DNA of 64,000 nt from Gamarada debralockiae (taxonomy: Eukaryota > Ascomycota > Leotiomycetes > Helotiales > Hyphodiscaceae), in NCBI GenBank assembly GCA_002803225.1, contig NXFV01002074.1:80531-144530 (forward strand), given 5' to 3'. Positions 52,800 to 64,000 of this stretch are shown piece after piece. The notes below the pieces were generated by a model. That model saw nothing but the letters and a program-made list of their open reading frames with translations. It did no database searches and was not told the origin of the DNA. Each line of letters starts with the position of its first letter. Positions within the stretch are counted from its first letter, which is position 1. The translations under genes were made by a program, and so were the position numbers.

Positions 52800-54127
52800 T
52801 CAAAATCCATTCACAGACTCGTCCTGACTCTGAGAATTCTCGCTATTCCTCACCGTGCCCACACTGTCCCCATCATGATCTTGCTCAGTACGCTGATCTT
52901 GCTCAGCAAGGGTAGGTTTCCTCCCCTTCACCACCCTAACCAAGAACCCTAAGCCTTTCGCTTTCTCGGAATCCATGGAAATCGCTCTGACATCGTTGGA
53001 AACAATGTCGCAAATTCTCCTCACCTCATCCGGATCCCATCCCATCTGCTCCGTCAGAACTCGCAGACACAAGGCTTCAATCCCGCACATTTGCGCAATC
53101 ATGAATAACTTGCCAATCTTCTTCGTCTCCAGGTCATCGGGCCACACTCCCATAGGGATGTTGTATTCTTCGGTACTCACATCTACGAACCCTAGATCTG
53201 TAAACCGCTCATGCTCCAAATGCTTGATTCCCCTAGGCCTGCCCGATTTTCGTGATCCTTCTGCGATGGCGTCCAGCCAGGGTTGTACTTGTGAGCCCGG
53301 AGGGAAAAATTGTAACATGGCTTTATGGTCGTCGAAGTCTATGACCTCGACCCAGCCTCCTGGCTTCAGATGCTTGTATGTCTCTTTGTATATGTGATTC
53401 CAATCCGTAAACGCCCCCATCATGGTCCGGAAATGTATGAGGTCAAATTCATCATCGGCATATGTCCATCCACCTTCTTCTTCTGCATCGTCGATCTCAA
53501 AGAATACGTTCAAGGGAACAGCGCTTGGTTGAATCTTTGCAATATCCGTCCCTATTACTTCGGCCTCGGGATATTCGTCGCCCATAGCCATAGCCCAATC
53601 TCCGCAGCCTGTGCCGATATCTAGAATCTTGATGGGGTTGTTGAGGGGCACTGTTGTGAGTCTTCCGCCTAAGAGGTACAGGTAGACTGTGTGCAGCATC
53701 TGCATGCGGGTTTGTTCGTCTTCGTCATTGGGCATGTAATATTCTCCGCAATACCGTCGGCCATGTATTTCGTAGTAGACCACATCGGTGTCATAGAGAG
53801 AGCGCGTAGAGTTTCTAGGGAAACGGGTTGTTAGCAGAGCTCACAACGAGAAGAGAGGGGTGGGGTTGGGGGGGTGCTTCTCAATTGGGCTTTTTACATC
53901 GTATCGTCGTCTGCCCGGCGCTGGTGATAAAGAGTCCTAGCAGCATTGGCTCTTTCATGCCGGAAACGCTGAATGTCTTGTTCGATATCATCGCGAGCCT
54001 CATTCTCAGTATCAACTTCCATTAAATCGTTGCTGTCGACAGCTAGAGGAATATCTGCCGCGGCTGGTGCTGGCACCTTGTCTCGGAGCTCTCTCCTTAT
54101 CTGATGCCCTACTTGCCCTTCTTCCAT
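52800..54127 (-). CDS. LaeA-like SAM-dependent methyltransferase
   Basis: Two exons (54127-53898 and 53814-52800) give 414 residues. The intron-joined sequence DDDTINSTRSLYDTDVVYYE and GRRYCGEYYMPNDEDEQTRMQMLH is the typical opening of fungal LaeA/TAM-type methyltransferases. SAM-binding motif I is ILDIGTGCGDWAMAMGDEYP, followed by EVIGTDIAKIQP, FDLIHFRTMMGAFTDW and HLKPGGWVEVIDFDD. The first exon is acidic and basic in turn, without a targeting signal. LaeA proper is a global regulator of secondary metabolism; this larger paralogous family contains many members of unknown substrate, and no biosynthetic core gene lies nearby. Neither the substrate nor a regulatory role can be inferred. Confidence 0.85.
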
Positions 54128-55584
54128 ATGTTGAATGATAAAGAATTGACTGAATTCTTAGTTTTCTTGGTCACCGGGGACGGCCTCGGCTTTGGTCAAC
54201 CTCCCTCTCAATTACCAGTGATGATTCGTTGAGTTGGGTGGAGCTGTGCATGACCAGGCCGGATAGGATGAAAGTGAAGGTGTATCTAGCACAAGAGAGC
54301 AGATAGCTTTCTGGTTGCCTGTTCGGTACTTTCCAGGTAAGTTTCTCCCTCGGTGAAAATGGTAAGGATAAAATAAAATAAACTTTCGAGGAGGGGAAAA
54401 TGGTGGCGGTGACGGAAAGTAAATATTATTCAGAAAGAACCGGGCGAAGCCGCATACAGTTTGGCAGATCTTCCAACGACGAGATCGTGGGAAGACAGAG
54501 CCATGGAGCTGGTCCCTGACCAGGTATTATCAGGCTAAATCTAGGGGATTAAGCACGCCCTGTGGAGCTGTTCAGAGGCCGAATAGTAGGAGTGGAGCCC
54601 GGCCGAGAAAGTGCTGAAGCCCATTCACCGACCCGCATCGACATGTGCTGCAACGCTGTTCGTCGAAATCTCTCGGCATGGGGCGCATCTCCGCATATCC
54701 AGCGGACGGATCTGTGGATTTCTTAGGGTTGGTGGTCTGTCCCTCTGACTTCCCACGCATCGGTTTGTCTTCAAGGATTCTGCAGCTGTTCCAGCAAATT
54801 GGAGCTCGGCAGATTGCGTGATGGAAGGTGCTAAGCGAAGCAAACCGACAAGGGCATGAGCGACAGCACGGAGTCCCGAGTGTACTTCAATCCTGGTGAT
54901 GATATGCATTGCTTTCTTCCGCCCCACCCGGCTCAATCGGCTGAGAAAGGAGATATTTAACGGTGCGGTACTCGCCGTCTGACTTAGATCTCTCCGATGA
55001 GGTAAGAGCTAGTATTCTAGTATATTTCCGATTAAGGGAATGCGCGGCAGTTGTTCTTGGGAGATGAACCCCAAAAAGCCGTTGAACCACCATGGCGGGT
55101 TGAGAAGCCCGCCAGGATGGGAGATAAAAAAGCAAATGAAATGTCCACAAGCCAGCTTCCACGAGAGTGCCAGTTGTCCGGGATATGCCCAAACCAGCCA
55201 CATGCAGCGCAGAGCTGCAGATGCAAATGCATGTACTTTCGAGGTCAATGCTATCTTCTTTGGGATTGCGGCATCGGGATCGAGAGGATGAAAGCCAGTC
55301 GGAGCACCCACTACGTATTTGAAATCAATCACTTCTCACCCCATTCTTACATATGTTCCAGCCCTTTTGCTTGAAATTTCAATTGATTACCCTGGTCTGA
55401 TATGTGACTATGAAGCTAAGCTGTGCTGCTATAGCCAATATTTCAGCCGAGAAAAGGGAAACATGAAATCTCAGTTGCTTTTTGCACTCTATTAAACCCT
55501 GCAAATAACGCATGAAATGTATGGCAAGCCCATCCTGCCCCAAGTTCCAAAGCATATGCCGCATCACGCCGTGTTCCCAAGCAT
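54128..55584. other. Intergenic region with a possible membrane-protein relic
   Basis: About 1.45 kb. On the minus strand at 55332-55009 one frame reads TGFHPLDPDAAIPKKIAL, then WLVWAYPGQLALSWKL and HPGGLLNPPWWFNGFLG, with two hydrophobic segments. Its composition looks like real protein, but there is no proper start, no continuation and no family I can name. A decayed gene fragment is my best guess. The rest shows nothing. Confidence 0.35.
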
Positions 55585-57042
55585 CTAAACAGCGACTGGT
55601 TGCCCATCCACCTTTCTCTTCTTAGCCAAAGTCATGTGGTCTTCGCTATCCACAACCATATCTTCCTTGATATCCTCAACTGGCTCCTGGTCTGCGATGA
55701 CTTCGGTTCCAGCAACAATCGGGAACGGTGTAAGGACCTTGGTGATATCACCCCACCACTTCTCGCCAAAATTCTTGTACCAGTCGACTGTGATGGCCAT
55801 ACCCTCGGAGAAGCTGGTCTTCTGCTCCCAGCCAAGCTGTCTGAGCTTGGATCCATCGACTGCGTATCTGTGGTCGTTGAAGGGACGGTCATGGGTGTGT
55901 TTGACCCACTTGTGGAGCTCCTCTTGGGTCGAATGGGGGATGTTTAAGTATGTGAGGAGCTTCGAGCACAAGGTCAAGTTGGAGATCTCATCGTAGGAAC
56001 CAACATTGTAGATGTTGTCCATTTGACCCTTGTGCAAGATTGTGTCGAAAGCATCCGCGGCGTCTCCAGCAAAGAGGTATCTTCTCGTAGGGGTTCCATC
56101 ACCGTGCAGAACAACCGGCTGTCCTCGTTGCAGCAAGCAGCTGAATTTGGGAATGATTTCTACAGATGGTCAGCAATTGGTCCCCAATGGTGGCAGGGTT
56201 TTCGGAACTTACTCTCCGGGTATTGATGTGGGCCATAGACATTGTTGCTGCGAACAATGATGACTGGGAGCTTGAAACTCTTCTGATATGAGTGAACAAG
56301 CATTTCTGCCGCTGCCTTACTGGCTGCATATGGGTTCGTGGGTGCCAAGATGCTGGTCTCTAGCAAATCATCGGCATCATCTCTGACCTCTCCATAGACC
56401 TCGTCTGTGGAGATGTGAATGAACTTCTTGATCCCAACCTTCTTCGCAGACTCCAGTAGAACGTGTGTGCCATAGACATTTGTGTGGGTGAAAGCATATG
56501 AGTTTCCGAAACTCAAATCGACGTGGGATTGCGCAGCAAAGTGGAAGATGGTGTCAATGTTGTGTCGCTGTAGACAATCCATAACTTCTGAAGGATTGGT
56601 GATGTCGCCATGATAGAAGGTAAAGTTGCGCTTGTCGTTGAGAGCTCGAGTATTGTTCAAGGAAGAGCAGTAGTCGAGCTTATCAAAGGACACGATGTTG
56701 TATGCATGGGGGTAGGTAAGAGTCAGATGTCGCACAAGCCAGCAAGCACTGTGACAGTTAGAGTGGTGTCTTGTGATTCTGGCGCACAGAAATACTCACA
56801 TGAATCCAGCGCCTCCTGTGATCATAATATTCTTGACATCTGGAAGCGGCTCGAACTTTGTGCTGCCTATCAGGATGGGCGCCTCTTTCCAAACCCCGAA
56901 ATCTTCGAAGAATTTGTTTGATCCATTGGTGGTAGCTGGGATTTGAAATTCGTTGTTAGTTGGAAATTCATAGATTGTGAGGGTAATGCAGAACGGAAAA
57001 CCTACATGAAGACATTTCCTTGGTTCCATTTTTGGTAGCCAT
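55585..57042 (-). CDS. NDP-glucose 4,6-dehydratase (fungal UDP-glucose 4,6-dehydratase / RmlB-like)
   Basis: Four exons (57042-57006, 56935-56800, 56748-56213, 56159-55585) give 427 residues. The Rossmann motif ITGGAGFIACWLVRHL spans intron 2; its third Gly position is Ala. FDKLDYCSSL, FYHGDITN, IFHFAAQSHVDLSFGNS, HISTDEVYGEV and the catalytic NPYAASKAAAEM (YxxxK) are canonical for RmlB-type SDR enzymes. [38 protein letters not shown] and an acidic extension with AKKRKVD complete it. In Magnaporthe and Botrytis such enzymes make UDP-4-keto-6-deoxyglucose for UDP-rhamnose. The 3,5-epimerase/4-reductase partner is not in the window. A nucleotide-sugar transporter starts divergently 1.4 kb away. 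Confidence 0.9.
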
Positions 57043-58483
57043 GTTGAGCAATCGATGAGGACGAGAGGGTACACGGAATTTCTATTCAGAGTTTCCTTGG
57101 TTTGTTGAACTCAGGTGGTAGTGGTGTTGACAGATTTACAATTGGGGGGGAGAGAATCCAAAAATAAGGGGAAGCGGTCAGGATATTAGCGAGCAGTGGG
57201 GGGAACTTTTTATCTCCCTGGAGATTTTGGACGATTGAGTTTCAGCAGAGGACCTCGGAACTTGGATTGGCGTACCACGTGGGAGTCTGTTGCTGGTTGA
57301 GCGATTAATTCGGCTATGGTTATGGCAAAGAATGTTCACAGAGATTTCGAAGCTTTCAAAAGAGAAAATCTTCATCAGTCAACAAATGCGACAAAATTAC
57401 GAATCCCCTGCGGAAGATAATGATACGCCGATAGGGTGGCAGTGTCGCTTCTCCATGCGGCGGGTATTGATACTGTAAGGCTATTAGCAAAGGGGTGTAG
57501 TTCGCAGAGTCAGGGGTTAGGTGGAAGCAGGTGCTGTACGATAACAAGTACTCGTAAAACGGCCTGTACAAAGAAGAAACCCCCTCAAAAGATCAGATCA
57601 GATGTGGAACGCCTACGAAGTGAGCTACTCGTTAATTCGTGCTGTCATAAAGCTCGTATGTACGGCGTAAGGATTGATTATGGCATTACCAAGCCATCTC
57701 ATCAGAAATACGAAGTGAGAGTCGCCCTCAGCGGCTGCTGTGCCCCTTTCTCCCCCTTTTCGTTCCTCTCGAGAGTTCGCAACACGACCATGTCTTGCTC
57801 GGCGAAGACTTTGAAGAGGCGTCACATACAGTCACCGCTTTGAAGGAAAGAAATATGAAGTGCTCATTATCATTATCAAAGATAATAAATTAAGGGAGAA
57901 CTTTAAGCCAAGGCTTATCGAGAGACGCATAAGTATTACTTGCCTCGCCAAAACCCGTTCAGCCGGGCCCAGGAACGCCAGAAAGTGAGAAACCAAAGAG
58001 CTGAATACTAGTGGAGAGCTGGCACTACTGTAAAATAGTTTTAGAAAGGGCGTGATAGTTGTAGTGGAGCACTCGAGATCTGCGTGGAGGCTGCTCTGGC
58101 CTGGATCATCTATGGTGCCTCCTTTAAACATGAAGCAGTTCGTGACGGGATCGCCCCAGGTGAGTACGTATGCTCACTATATCTATAAAAAGACTAGTGT
58201 TTGATAGAGACAAATTATATCGGGAGTTCCAGTGCCTGAAGCTAAATATCTCTGACAACTCAAATATACAACAGATGTCGTAAACAGGGATAGTTTGATT
58301 TTCTCATGCAGGGCAAGCGACACCACCCCCGTGCTTTATCTTGGACATATTTCTTTATTGGACTTTTGGATAATACACATCCACCTACCCAACTCTCCCT
58401 TCTTAGGAATGTCGTGAGCCTCATAATTTACAATCGTCTACATTTCTTTTCTGTACGGCATCAATTCTCTCATCACAGAAATA
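57043..58483. promoter_or_regulatory. Divergent intergenic region between dehydratase and sugar transporter
   Basis: 1.44 kb separate the two start codons. Part could be a shared regulatory region for sugar-nucleotide synthesis and transport. A TTGAGCGATTAATTC arm near 57298 recalls half of the palindromic element. A 135-codon frame at 57436 has no features and is not called. Confidence 0.4.
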
Positions 58484-60056
58484 ATGGCCGAACGATCAAC
58501 GGACCGCGCGCCCTCCATCAGTTCTTCCGTCACGGAGGCTGAGGCATTCGACGACAACGAGAAAGCGGACACATTGAGCTCCACAGATGGAGGGTTTACC
58601 AAGTTGAAGTCTCCCGAGGAGATGGAGATTGGCGATGATGTTGAGAGGGCGGGATTGTTACCAGCGGAGCAACAGGAACAAGAGAAGCCCCAACCTACTG
58701 CACGGGATAACAGCACGAGAACTGCGGTTATTTGGATGGTGGTGAACACATTAGCTACCATTGGCATTGTGAGTCTGTCCAGCATCCAGAATGCACTCCT
58801 AGCTAATTGAAATACTTGCGCAGGTCTTTACGAACAAGGGAATCTTCTCGGATCCTTCATTGAAGCTCGCACAGCTTACCTTCGCCGCCTTCCATTTCTT
58901 CATAACATGGCTTACGCTATTCACACTCTCTCGACCCCGCTTCGCGATGTTCGTACCGAGAAGAGTTGCGATCAAGGAGATCATTCCTCTGGCAATCGCA
59001 ATGGCTTTGAACGTCATCCTACCCAACCTCTCCCTCGCATTTTCGACAGTCACATTCTACCAAGTAGCCCGAATCCTTCTTACGCCTATGGTGGCTCTCA
59101 TGAACTATGTTCTTTACAAATCGACACTACCCAGAAATGCCATCTACGCGTTGATCCCAGCCTGTTTGGGTGTAGCAATGGTCTCATACTACGATTCTCT
59201 CCCATCAGACGATGCGAATGTCAAGACAACGAGCAGCTTGGGAGTCATCTTTGCCTTCTCAGGCATTTTTGCGAGCTCCTTGTACACAGTCTGGATCTCC
59301 AGCTACCACAAGAAGCTTCAGATGAACAGCATGCAATTACTCTTCAACCAGGCACCGCTCGCTGCTTTTATGTTACTCTATGTTATCCCCTTCGTGGACA
59401 CTTTCCCAGTATGGACTGAAGTGCCTGTCAACAGATGGGTCATGATTATGATGGTATGTTACATCCGGTTCATCAAGCTTAATTTTGCTATTTTCATCCT
59501 GCAAACTCGTATCTGCAACCGGAACTCTGCTGACGTGATTTCTCATCATATCTAGTCCGGTTTCTTTGCCTGCATAATCAACATGTCCCAATTCTTTATC
59601 ATCGCGCAAACCGGCCCCGTATCCAGCACAGTTGTCGGCCATGTCAAGACCTGCTCTATCGTTGCATTAGGTTGGATTACATCCGGACGAGCTGTCGGGG
59701 ATAAATCAGTGATTGGCGTATTCATCGCCATTGGAGGGATAATCTCGTAAGTTTATTCAAAAGAACACTTCTCCTGGGAAGCCGTTTTCTATGCATTCAG
59801 TGGCGCAGAGTTTTCGAAGTCGGAAAACGAGCAATTATGCTGTATGAGCAATTTCGGGTCTTCCCTCTACGTAAGATGACTCCCACCATGCACGCAGTCG
59901 GAGCATACAATTTTATCATCACAAATTTTCATTCATTTTCATGATACCGGCATCTCGTCCCGCAAGAACAAGAAATAATACGCTGACGACAACAAACCAC
60001 GCAGATATTCCGTCGTCATGCTCAAGCACAAGGCGGCCCAACAAGGAAAGTCATAG
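58484..60056 (+). CDS. Nucleotide-sugar / triose-phosphate-type transporter (DMT superfamily, SLC35-like)
   Basis: Four exons (58484-58768, 58824-59453, 59556-59746, 60005-60056) give 385 residues. After an acidic, Ser-rich cytosolic N-terminus of about 80 residues come about ten hydrophobic segments, including AVIWMVVNTLATIGIVFTNK and LAQLTFAAFHFFITWLTLF. Others are IPLAIAMALNVILPNLSLA, FYQVARILLTPMVALMNYVLY and KSVIGVFIAIGGIISYSVVM. VFTNKGIF is the family's typical first-helix exit, and it ends with a Lys-rich tail (LKHKAAQQGKS). TPT/SLC35 members exchange nucleotide sugars for NMP across Golgi or ER membranes. The divergent dehydratase makes a UDP- or dTDP-deoxysugar a possible cargo; that is inference. 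Intron 3 is 258 nt and may hide alternative splicing. Confidence 0.85.
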
Positions 60057-60659
60057 AGGCGGAGGGTCCTCGGCACCACGTGTTATTCCCCACCAAGAAG
60101 TTTCAGGATTGAATTGAAGAGCCTCTGACCCGGGGCGGACCGCGCGTCCACAATTCCTGTCATTTCAAACCTGGAGCTTGGGAATTTGTAGGATGAACTG
60201 ATAGAAATCTTGTGTTGGTACGATATTCGCATGTTGATTTATGTCGCGCTATAGACTTGCGGGGCGTTTTGGGAGCCAGATTTTGGGGATTAGGCATATC
60301 CAAATTGGACAGTACAAGTCGCTTGCGAAACCAGCCTCCGCTCCGCGCACTCCAGAAATACAGTTTCTGTGGCTGATCAAAGTTCTATACATGGAGGTTG
60401 ACGTGGCAGATGTGGCTGTGGCTGTGGGCCATGCTAAGCGCGTGAGGCTGATTGCAGTTGCTCTTCATTGCATTGTCCTTTTCTTTCTCTGGGCTCTCGC
60501 GTTTCAACCACATCCTTTAGTGAAATCCGAATCTCCTGTTCCTTGATAGATGCTGAGTACTTGATATCATTTTGAATAACTTGAGGCCATTGAACTTCAC
60601 TGAGAGATCCTGCGACAGAACAAACCAACCAAATCCGATAGCCTACCCGCCCTTAGACG
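60057..60659. other. Intergenic, promoter region of the NLR gene
   Basis: About 600 bp between two plus-strand genes. A 101-codon frame (60241-60546) has no recognisable features. The leader immediately before 60660 is expected to be the NLR promoter and 5' untranslated region. Nothing else seen. Confidence 0.4.
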
Positions 60660-63600
60660 ATGTCGAAGAGAGAATTTGAGCTTGAGAATAATCAAGAAGC
60701 TATATCGAACAGAGGGAAGAGGAGGAAGATAGATAGTGATGATGCTCGGACATTAGCAGCCAACGCTCCTGGGAGGGCGTTAAATCATGATGATTACACA
60801 GTCGGCTGGATCTGCGCCATAAGTACGGAATACGTTGCCGCGCAAGCCTTTCTCGACGAAAAGCACAAAGGACAGGATGTGTCTCCTAATGACAACAACG
60901 ATTACACATTAGGCAAAGTTGGGAAACATAATGTCGTCATCGCTGTCTTACCCGATGGGGAGTACGGCACAGCCTCAGCAGCAAGCGTCGCAAGAGACAT
61001 GTTGCACAGCTTTCCTAATGTCAGAATCGGTCTGATGGTCGGCATCGGCGGCGGTGCGCCAAGTCGAAAGCATGATATCCGCCTGGGGGACATCATAGTC
61101 AGCGCCCCTCGCGATGGGAAGGGTGGCGTGTTCCAGTACGACTTTGGCAAAACGATACAAAATCAGAGCTTCCAACAAACACAATTCTTGAACCAGCCAC
61201 CCACGGTCCTGCGGGCGGCTGTGAATGGACTCAAGGCCCAGTACGAGAGCGACGGTCATCAGCTTGAAGACGCTATCAGCAGCATTCTCGAGAAGAAGCC
61301 AAGACTGCGGAAGAAGTACAAGCGACCAGACACAAATAGCGACAGGCTGTATCAAAGTGGAATTACTCATCCTCTGAATGACGACTCAAGCTGCGCGGTA
61401 GTCTGTGGTGATAATCCATCAAAGTTGATATTGCGACCCGAACGGACTGAAGACGAGGATAATCCGGCAATCCACTATGGCCTAATTGCCTCGGGAAACC
61501 AGCTGATGAAGGACGCTCTCGCGCGGGACACTCTTGTAAAAGAGAAGGACGTACTATGCTTCGAAATGGAAGCTGCAGGGCTGATGAACCATTTTCCATG
61601 CTTGGTTGTCCGTGGTATTTGCGACTATTCGGATACTCACAAGAACAAGGAATGGCAAGGGTATGCAGCAATGGCGGCAGCCGCATATGCCAAAGATCTT
61701 CTCTGTCGAATAGCGCCTAACAGAGTGGAGGCCGAGAAGAAGATTAGTGATGTTCTTTCTTCTGGTTAGTCGGTTTGTTGCTAGACTCTGGCAATTATTT
61801 TGTTAACGAAATTTAAGTTGAGAAAGATTTAAATGAAGTTCGAGTCACTGCTCAGGAGACAAGTGATGCTGTCAAAAATTTGGATTTTAGGCAGAGGCGA
61901 GAAAAGATCGAGCGTTGGCTGTTCCCCCCAGATCCATCAACGAATTACAATAAAGCTTTGCAGCAACGCGACAAAGGCTCAGGCCTTTGGTTCTTAAAAA
62001 GCGATACCTTCGCGAAATGGAGGGAACAGCCAAGCTCCTTCTTGTGGCTTCACGGCATTCCTGGATGTGGCAAGACGATTCTCAGCTCCGCTATTATTGA
62101 GAATCTTGATAGCATACTACCCTCTCAGCCTCTCCTCTACTTCTACTTCGACTTCAATGATACAGGCAAGCAGACACTTGAGAGCATGGTCCGGTCCCTT
62201 ATGAGTCAGCTTTACTCCAAATGTGGAGACACTTCGAAAGAACTAGATTCTCTCTTTTCCTCTTGCAAAGACGGACGTCAACAACCACGCTGCGAATCAC
62301 TTTGCAAAGCTTTCTTGCATATGACAGAGCAGGCTAAAGAAGTCTGGATCATTCTTGATGCCCTCGACGAGTGCCGTACAAGGAGAGGGTCGCCGACAGA
62401 AGGATTGCTATCGTGGATAAGAGACCTTCTAAACTCAGAGCAAAGGAATATCCACCTCCTTGTGACAAGTCGGCCAGAGCAGGACATCAACTCGGAATTA
62501 AGCGTCATAGCTCACAATAGGGATATAGTGCCTATTCAGGGCGACAGCGTTACTAATGATATCCGGCAATATGTCCATACAAGAGTAAGGAACTCAGCAG
62601 GCCTTCAAAGATGGCAAAGTCTACCAAAAATCCAGCAGGATATTGAGAACAAACTTATGGAGAAGGCCAGTGGCATGTAAAGCTCTGTTTCCTTATTATT
62701 AGATTTGTCATCTATAAAAACATACTAAGAGTAGTAGGTTTCGATGGGCCGCATGTCAGCTTGATTCCCTAGAAAATTGCTTGGACTATCGCGCTCTTCA
62801 AAGAGCTCTGGAAACACTCCCGAAAACATTGGACGAAACCTATGGCAGGATCTTGCGCAGCATCCCCGACGAACATAAGCCATACGCTACAAGGATTCTT
62901 CAATTCTTGACATTCTCTGAGCGGCCTCTAAGGATCAGGGAGGCTGTCGATGCAATCGCAGTAGATGTAGAAGGGGATCTACATTTTAATCCAGACTATA
63001 GGATGCCTGTTCCTCGCGAGATCTCGTGTTACTGTTCTAGCTTGGTAGTTGTGCTATCCAGGAAAGAGCATTCGTACGATGATGATCATGAACACGCCGA
63101 GCTTCAATTGGCGCATTTCTCGGTCAAGGAATATCTGACATCAAACCGACTTGACAAAGATATGGCACAAACTTTCCAGGAGATTAGTGCTAGGGCATCA
63201 ATTGCAACAGTTTGCCTTGCATATTTGCTGCATTTTGACCAGGACCTTCCGCCAAAAGAAATCAGAGAGACCTTTCCGCTGGCAGAGTATTCGGCAGAGT
63301 ACTGGATGGCCCACGCTGCAGTGGCTGAACCTAAGGACAAAAGACTGCAAGGTTTCATTGAGAATTTTTTCTGCTATCATAGAAAGTCGTATAAAATCTG
63401 CTACAGTCTATACCGCCCAGACGATCCATCGTTTGAACGGGGTCTGGGGTCACCTTTATATTACGCATCGTTTGGAGGGTTCAGAAATGCAGTACAATGC
63501 TTGTTGAGTCAGGGAGCCGACGTCAACGCACAAGGAGGGTACTACGGTACTGCGCTGCAGGCGGCTTCATACGAAGGCCATGAGAAGGTGGTTGAGCTGC

Positions 63601-64000
63601 TGCTCAGCCAAGGGGCAGACATTAACGCACAAGGAAAGCACTACGGTACTGCGCTGCAGGCGGCTTCACTCGAAGGCCATGAGAAGGTAGTTGAGCTACT
63701 GCTTAACCAGGGAGCAGACATCAACACACAAGAAGGGTTCTACGGTACTGCGCTGCAGGCGGCTTCACTCGAAGGCCATGAGAAGGTAGTTGAGCTGCTG
63801 CTTAGCCAGGGGGCAGACATTAATGCACAAGGAGATGAATTCGGTACTGCGCTGCAGGCGGCTTCACGCAAAGGCCATGAGAAGGTAGTTGAGCTACTGC
63901 TCAGCCAAGGGGCAGACATTAACGCACAAGGAGGGCGATACAGTACTGCGCTGCAGGCGGCTTCAGTCGGAGGCCATGAGAAGATGGTTGAGCTGCTGCT
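60660..64000 (+). CDS. Fungal NLR: PNP/UDP phosphorylase - NACHT - ankyrin repeats (cut by right edge)
   Basis: Three exons in phase: 60660-61764, 61818-62676 and 62738 to the edge. Residues 45-345 form a nucleoside phosphorylase-like effector domain ([58 protein letters not shown]). A NACHT NTPase follows: P-loop [12 protein letters not shown] near residue 448, Walker [13 protein letters not shown], and a sensor-like [12 protein letters not shown] helical winged region ends in [15 protein letters not shown]. From 63460 ankyrin repeats begin; five 99-bp units are near-identical. In fungi such proteins mediate non-self recognition and can trigger regulated cell death. Introns lie between effector and NACHT and inside the NACHT C-terminal part. 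The C-terminus is missing. Confidence 0.92.
63546..64000 (+). repeat. Near-identical 99-bp ankyrin tandem repeats
   Basis: Units begin at 63546, 63645, 63744, 63843 and 63942, exactly 99 bp (33 codons) apart. The core [18 protein letters not shown] is nearly invariant at DNA level. Changes concentrate at a few codons: the two or three before GTALQAAS and the two after it. The array continues past the window edge. This is the array type seen in fungal NLRs whose repeats evolve in concert and are easily gained or lost. Confidence 0.9.

Noticed and set aside
52800..60056. Secondary-metabolite gene cluster around the LaeA-like methyltransferase
   Set aside because: No polyketide synthase, peptide synthetase, terpene cyclase or P450 is visible nearby. 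The dehydratase and transporter fit general sugar-nucleotide metabolism.

Overview
The window reads as nuclear DNA of a filamentous ascomycete, most likely a leotiomycete-type Pezizomycotina. This rests on gene content and protein style, not on a search. Genes carry several short introns, typically 46-60 nt, with GT..AG ends and CTAAC/CTGAC-type branch sites. Both strands are used and there are no operons. The gene set includes the THO subunit HPR1/THOC1, Cwf11/Aquarius, Tof1/Timeless, a fungal homeodomain factor, a LaeA-like methyltransferase and a PNP-NACHT-ankyrin NLR.

Layout. 0-3 kb: N-terminal half of eIF4G (minus, cut by the left edge). 3-6.9 kb: no recognised gene. 6.9-8.6 kb: double-RING plus LON-domain protein. 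10.4-12.6 kb: eight-exon orphan gene rich in unusual palindromic introns. 14.7-19.0 kb: a decayed polysaccharide deacetylase/allantoinase-like gene and a decayed old-yellow-enzyme gene flank an intact secreted nucleobase deaminase. 19.2-27.4 kb: a THOC1-guanylate kinase fusion is divergent from Cwf11/Aquarius. 28.2-29.1 kb: J-domain zinc-finger protein. 29.1-36.5 kb: gene-poor. 36.5-38.7 kb: homeodomain factor. 39.3-44.3 kb: mitochondrial 3-hydroxyacyl-CoA dehydrogenase, divergent from Tof1. 44.6-46.7 kb: N-terminal methyltransferase and a GNAT protein. 47.1-49.2 kb: decayed sedolisin protease. 49.3-50.2 kb: low-molecular-weight-phosphatase-like protein lacking its catalytic Cys. 50.2-52.8 kb: gene-poor. 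52.8-54.1 kb: LaeA-like methyltransferase. 55.6-60.1 kb: NDP-glucose 4,6-dehydratase head-to-head with a nucleotide-sugar transporter. 60.7-64 kb: NLR running off the right edge in near-identical ankyrin repeats.

How the genes relate. Most are independent housekeeping genes (translation, mRNA export, splicing, replication-fork stability, beta-oxidation). Two pairings look meaningful: the dehydratase with the sugar transporter (activated deoxysugar supply and transport), and the HBD/Tof1 divergent promoter with a 9-bp tandem motif.

The most unusual signal is a dispersed palindromic element, roughly AATCGYTCA...TGARCGATT. It sits in several introns of the orphan gene and of Cwf11, where two introns of unrelated genes share about 86% identity over 55 nt. 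It also occurs in intergenic DNA and in antisense orientation beside a stop codon. This resembles introner-like elements. Three independently broken secreted or metabolic genes point to ongoing gene loss. All functional calls come from reading the sequence and remembered family features; no search was run.
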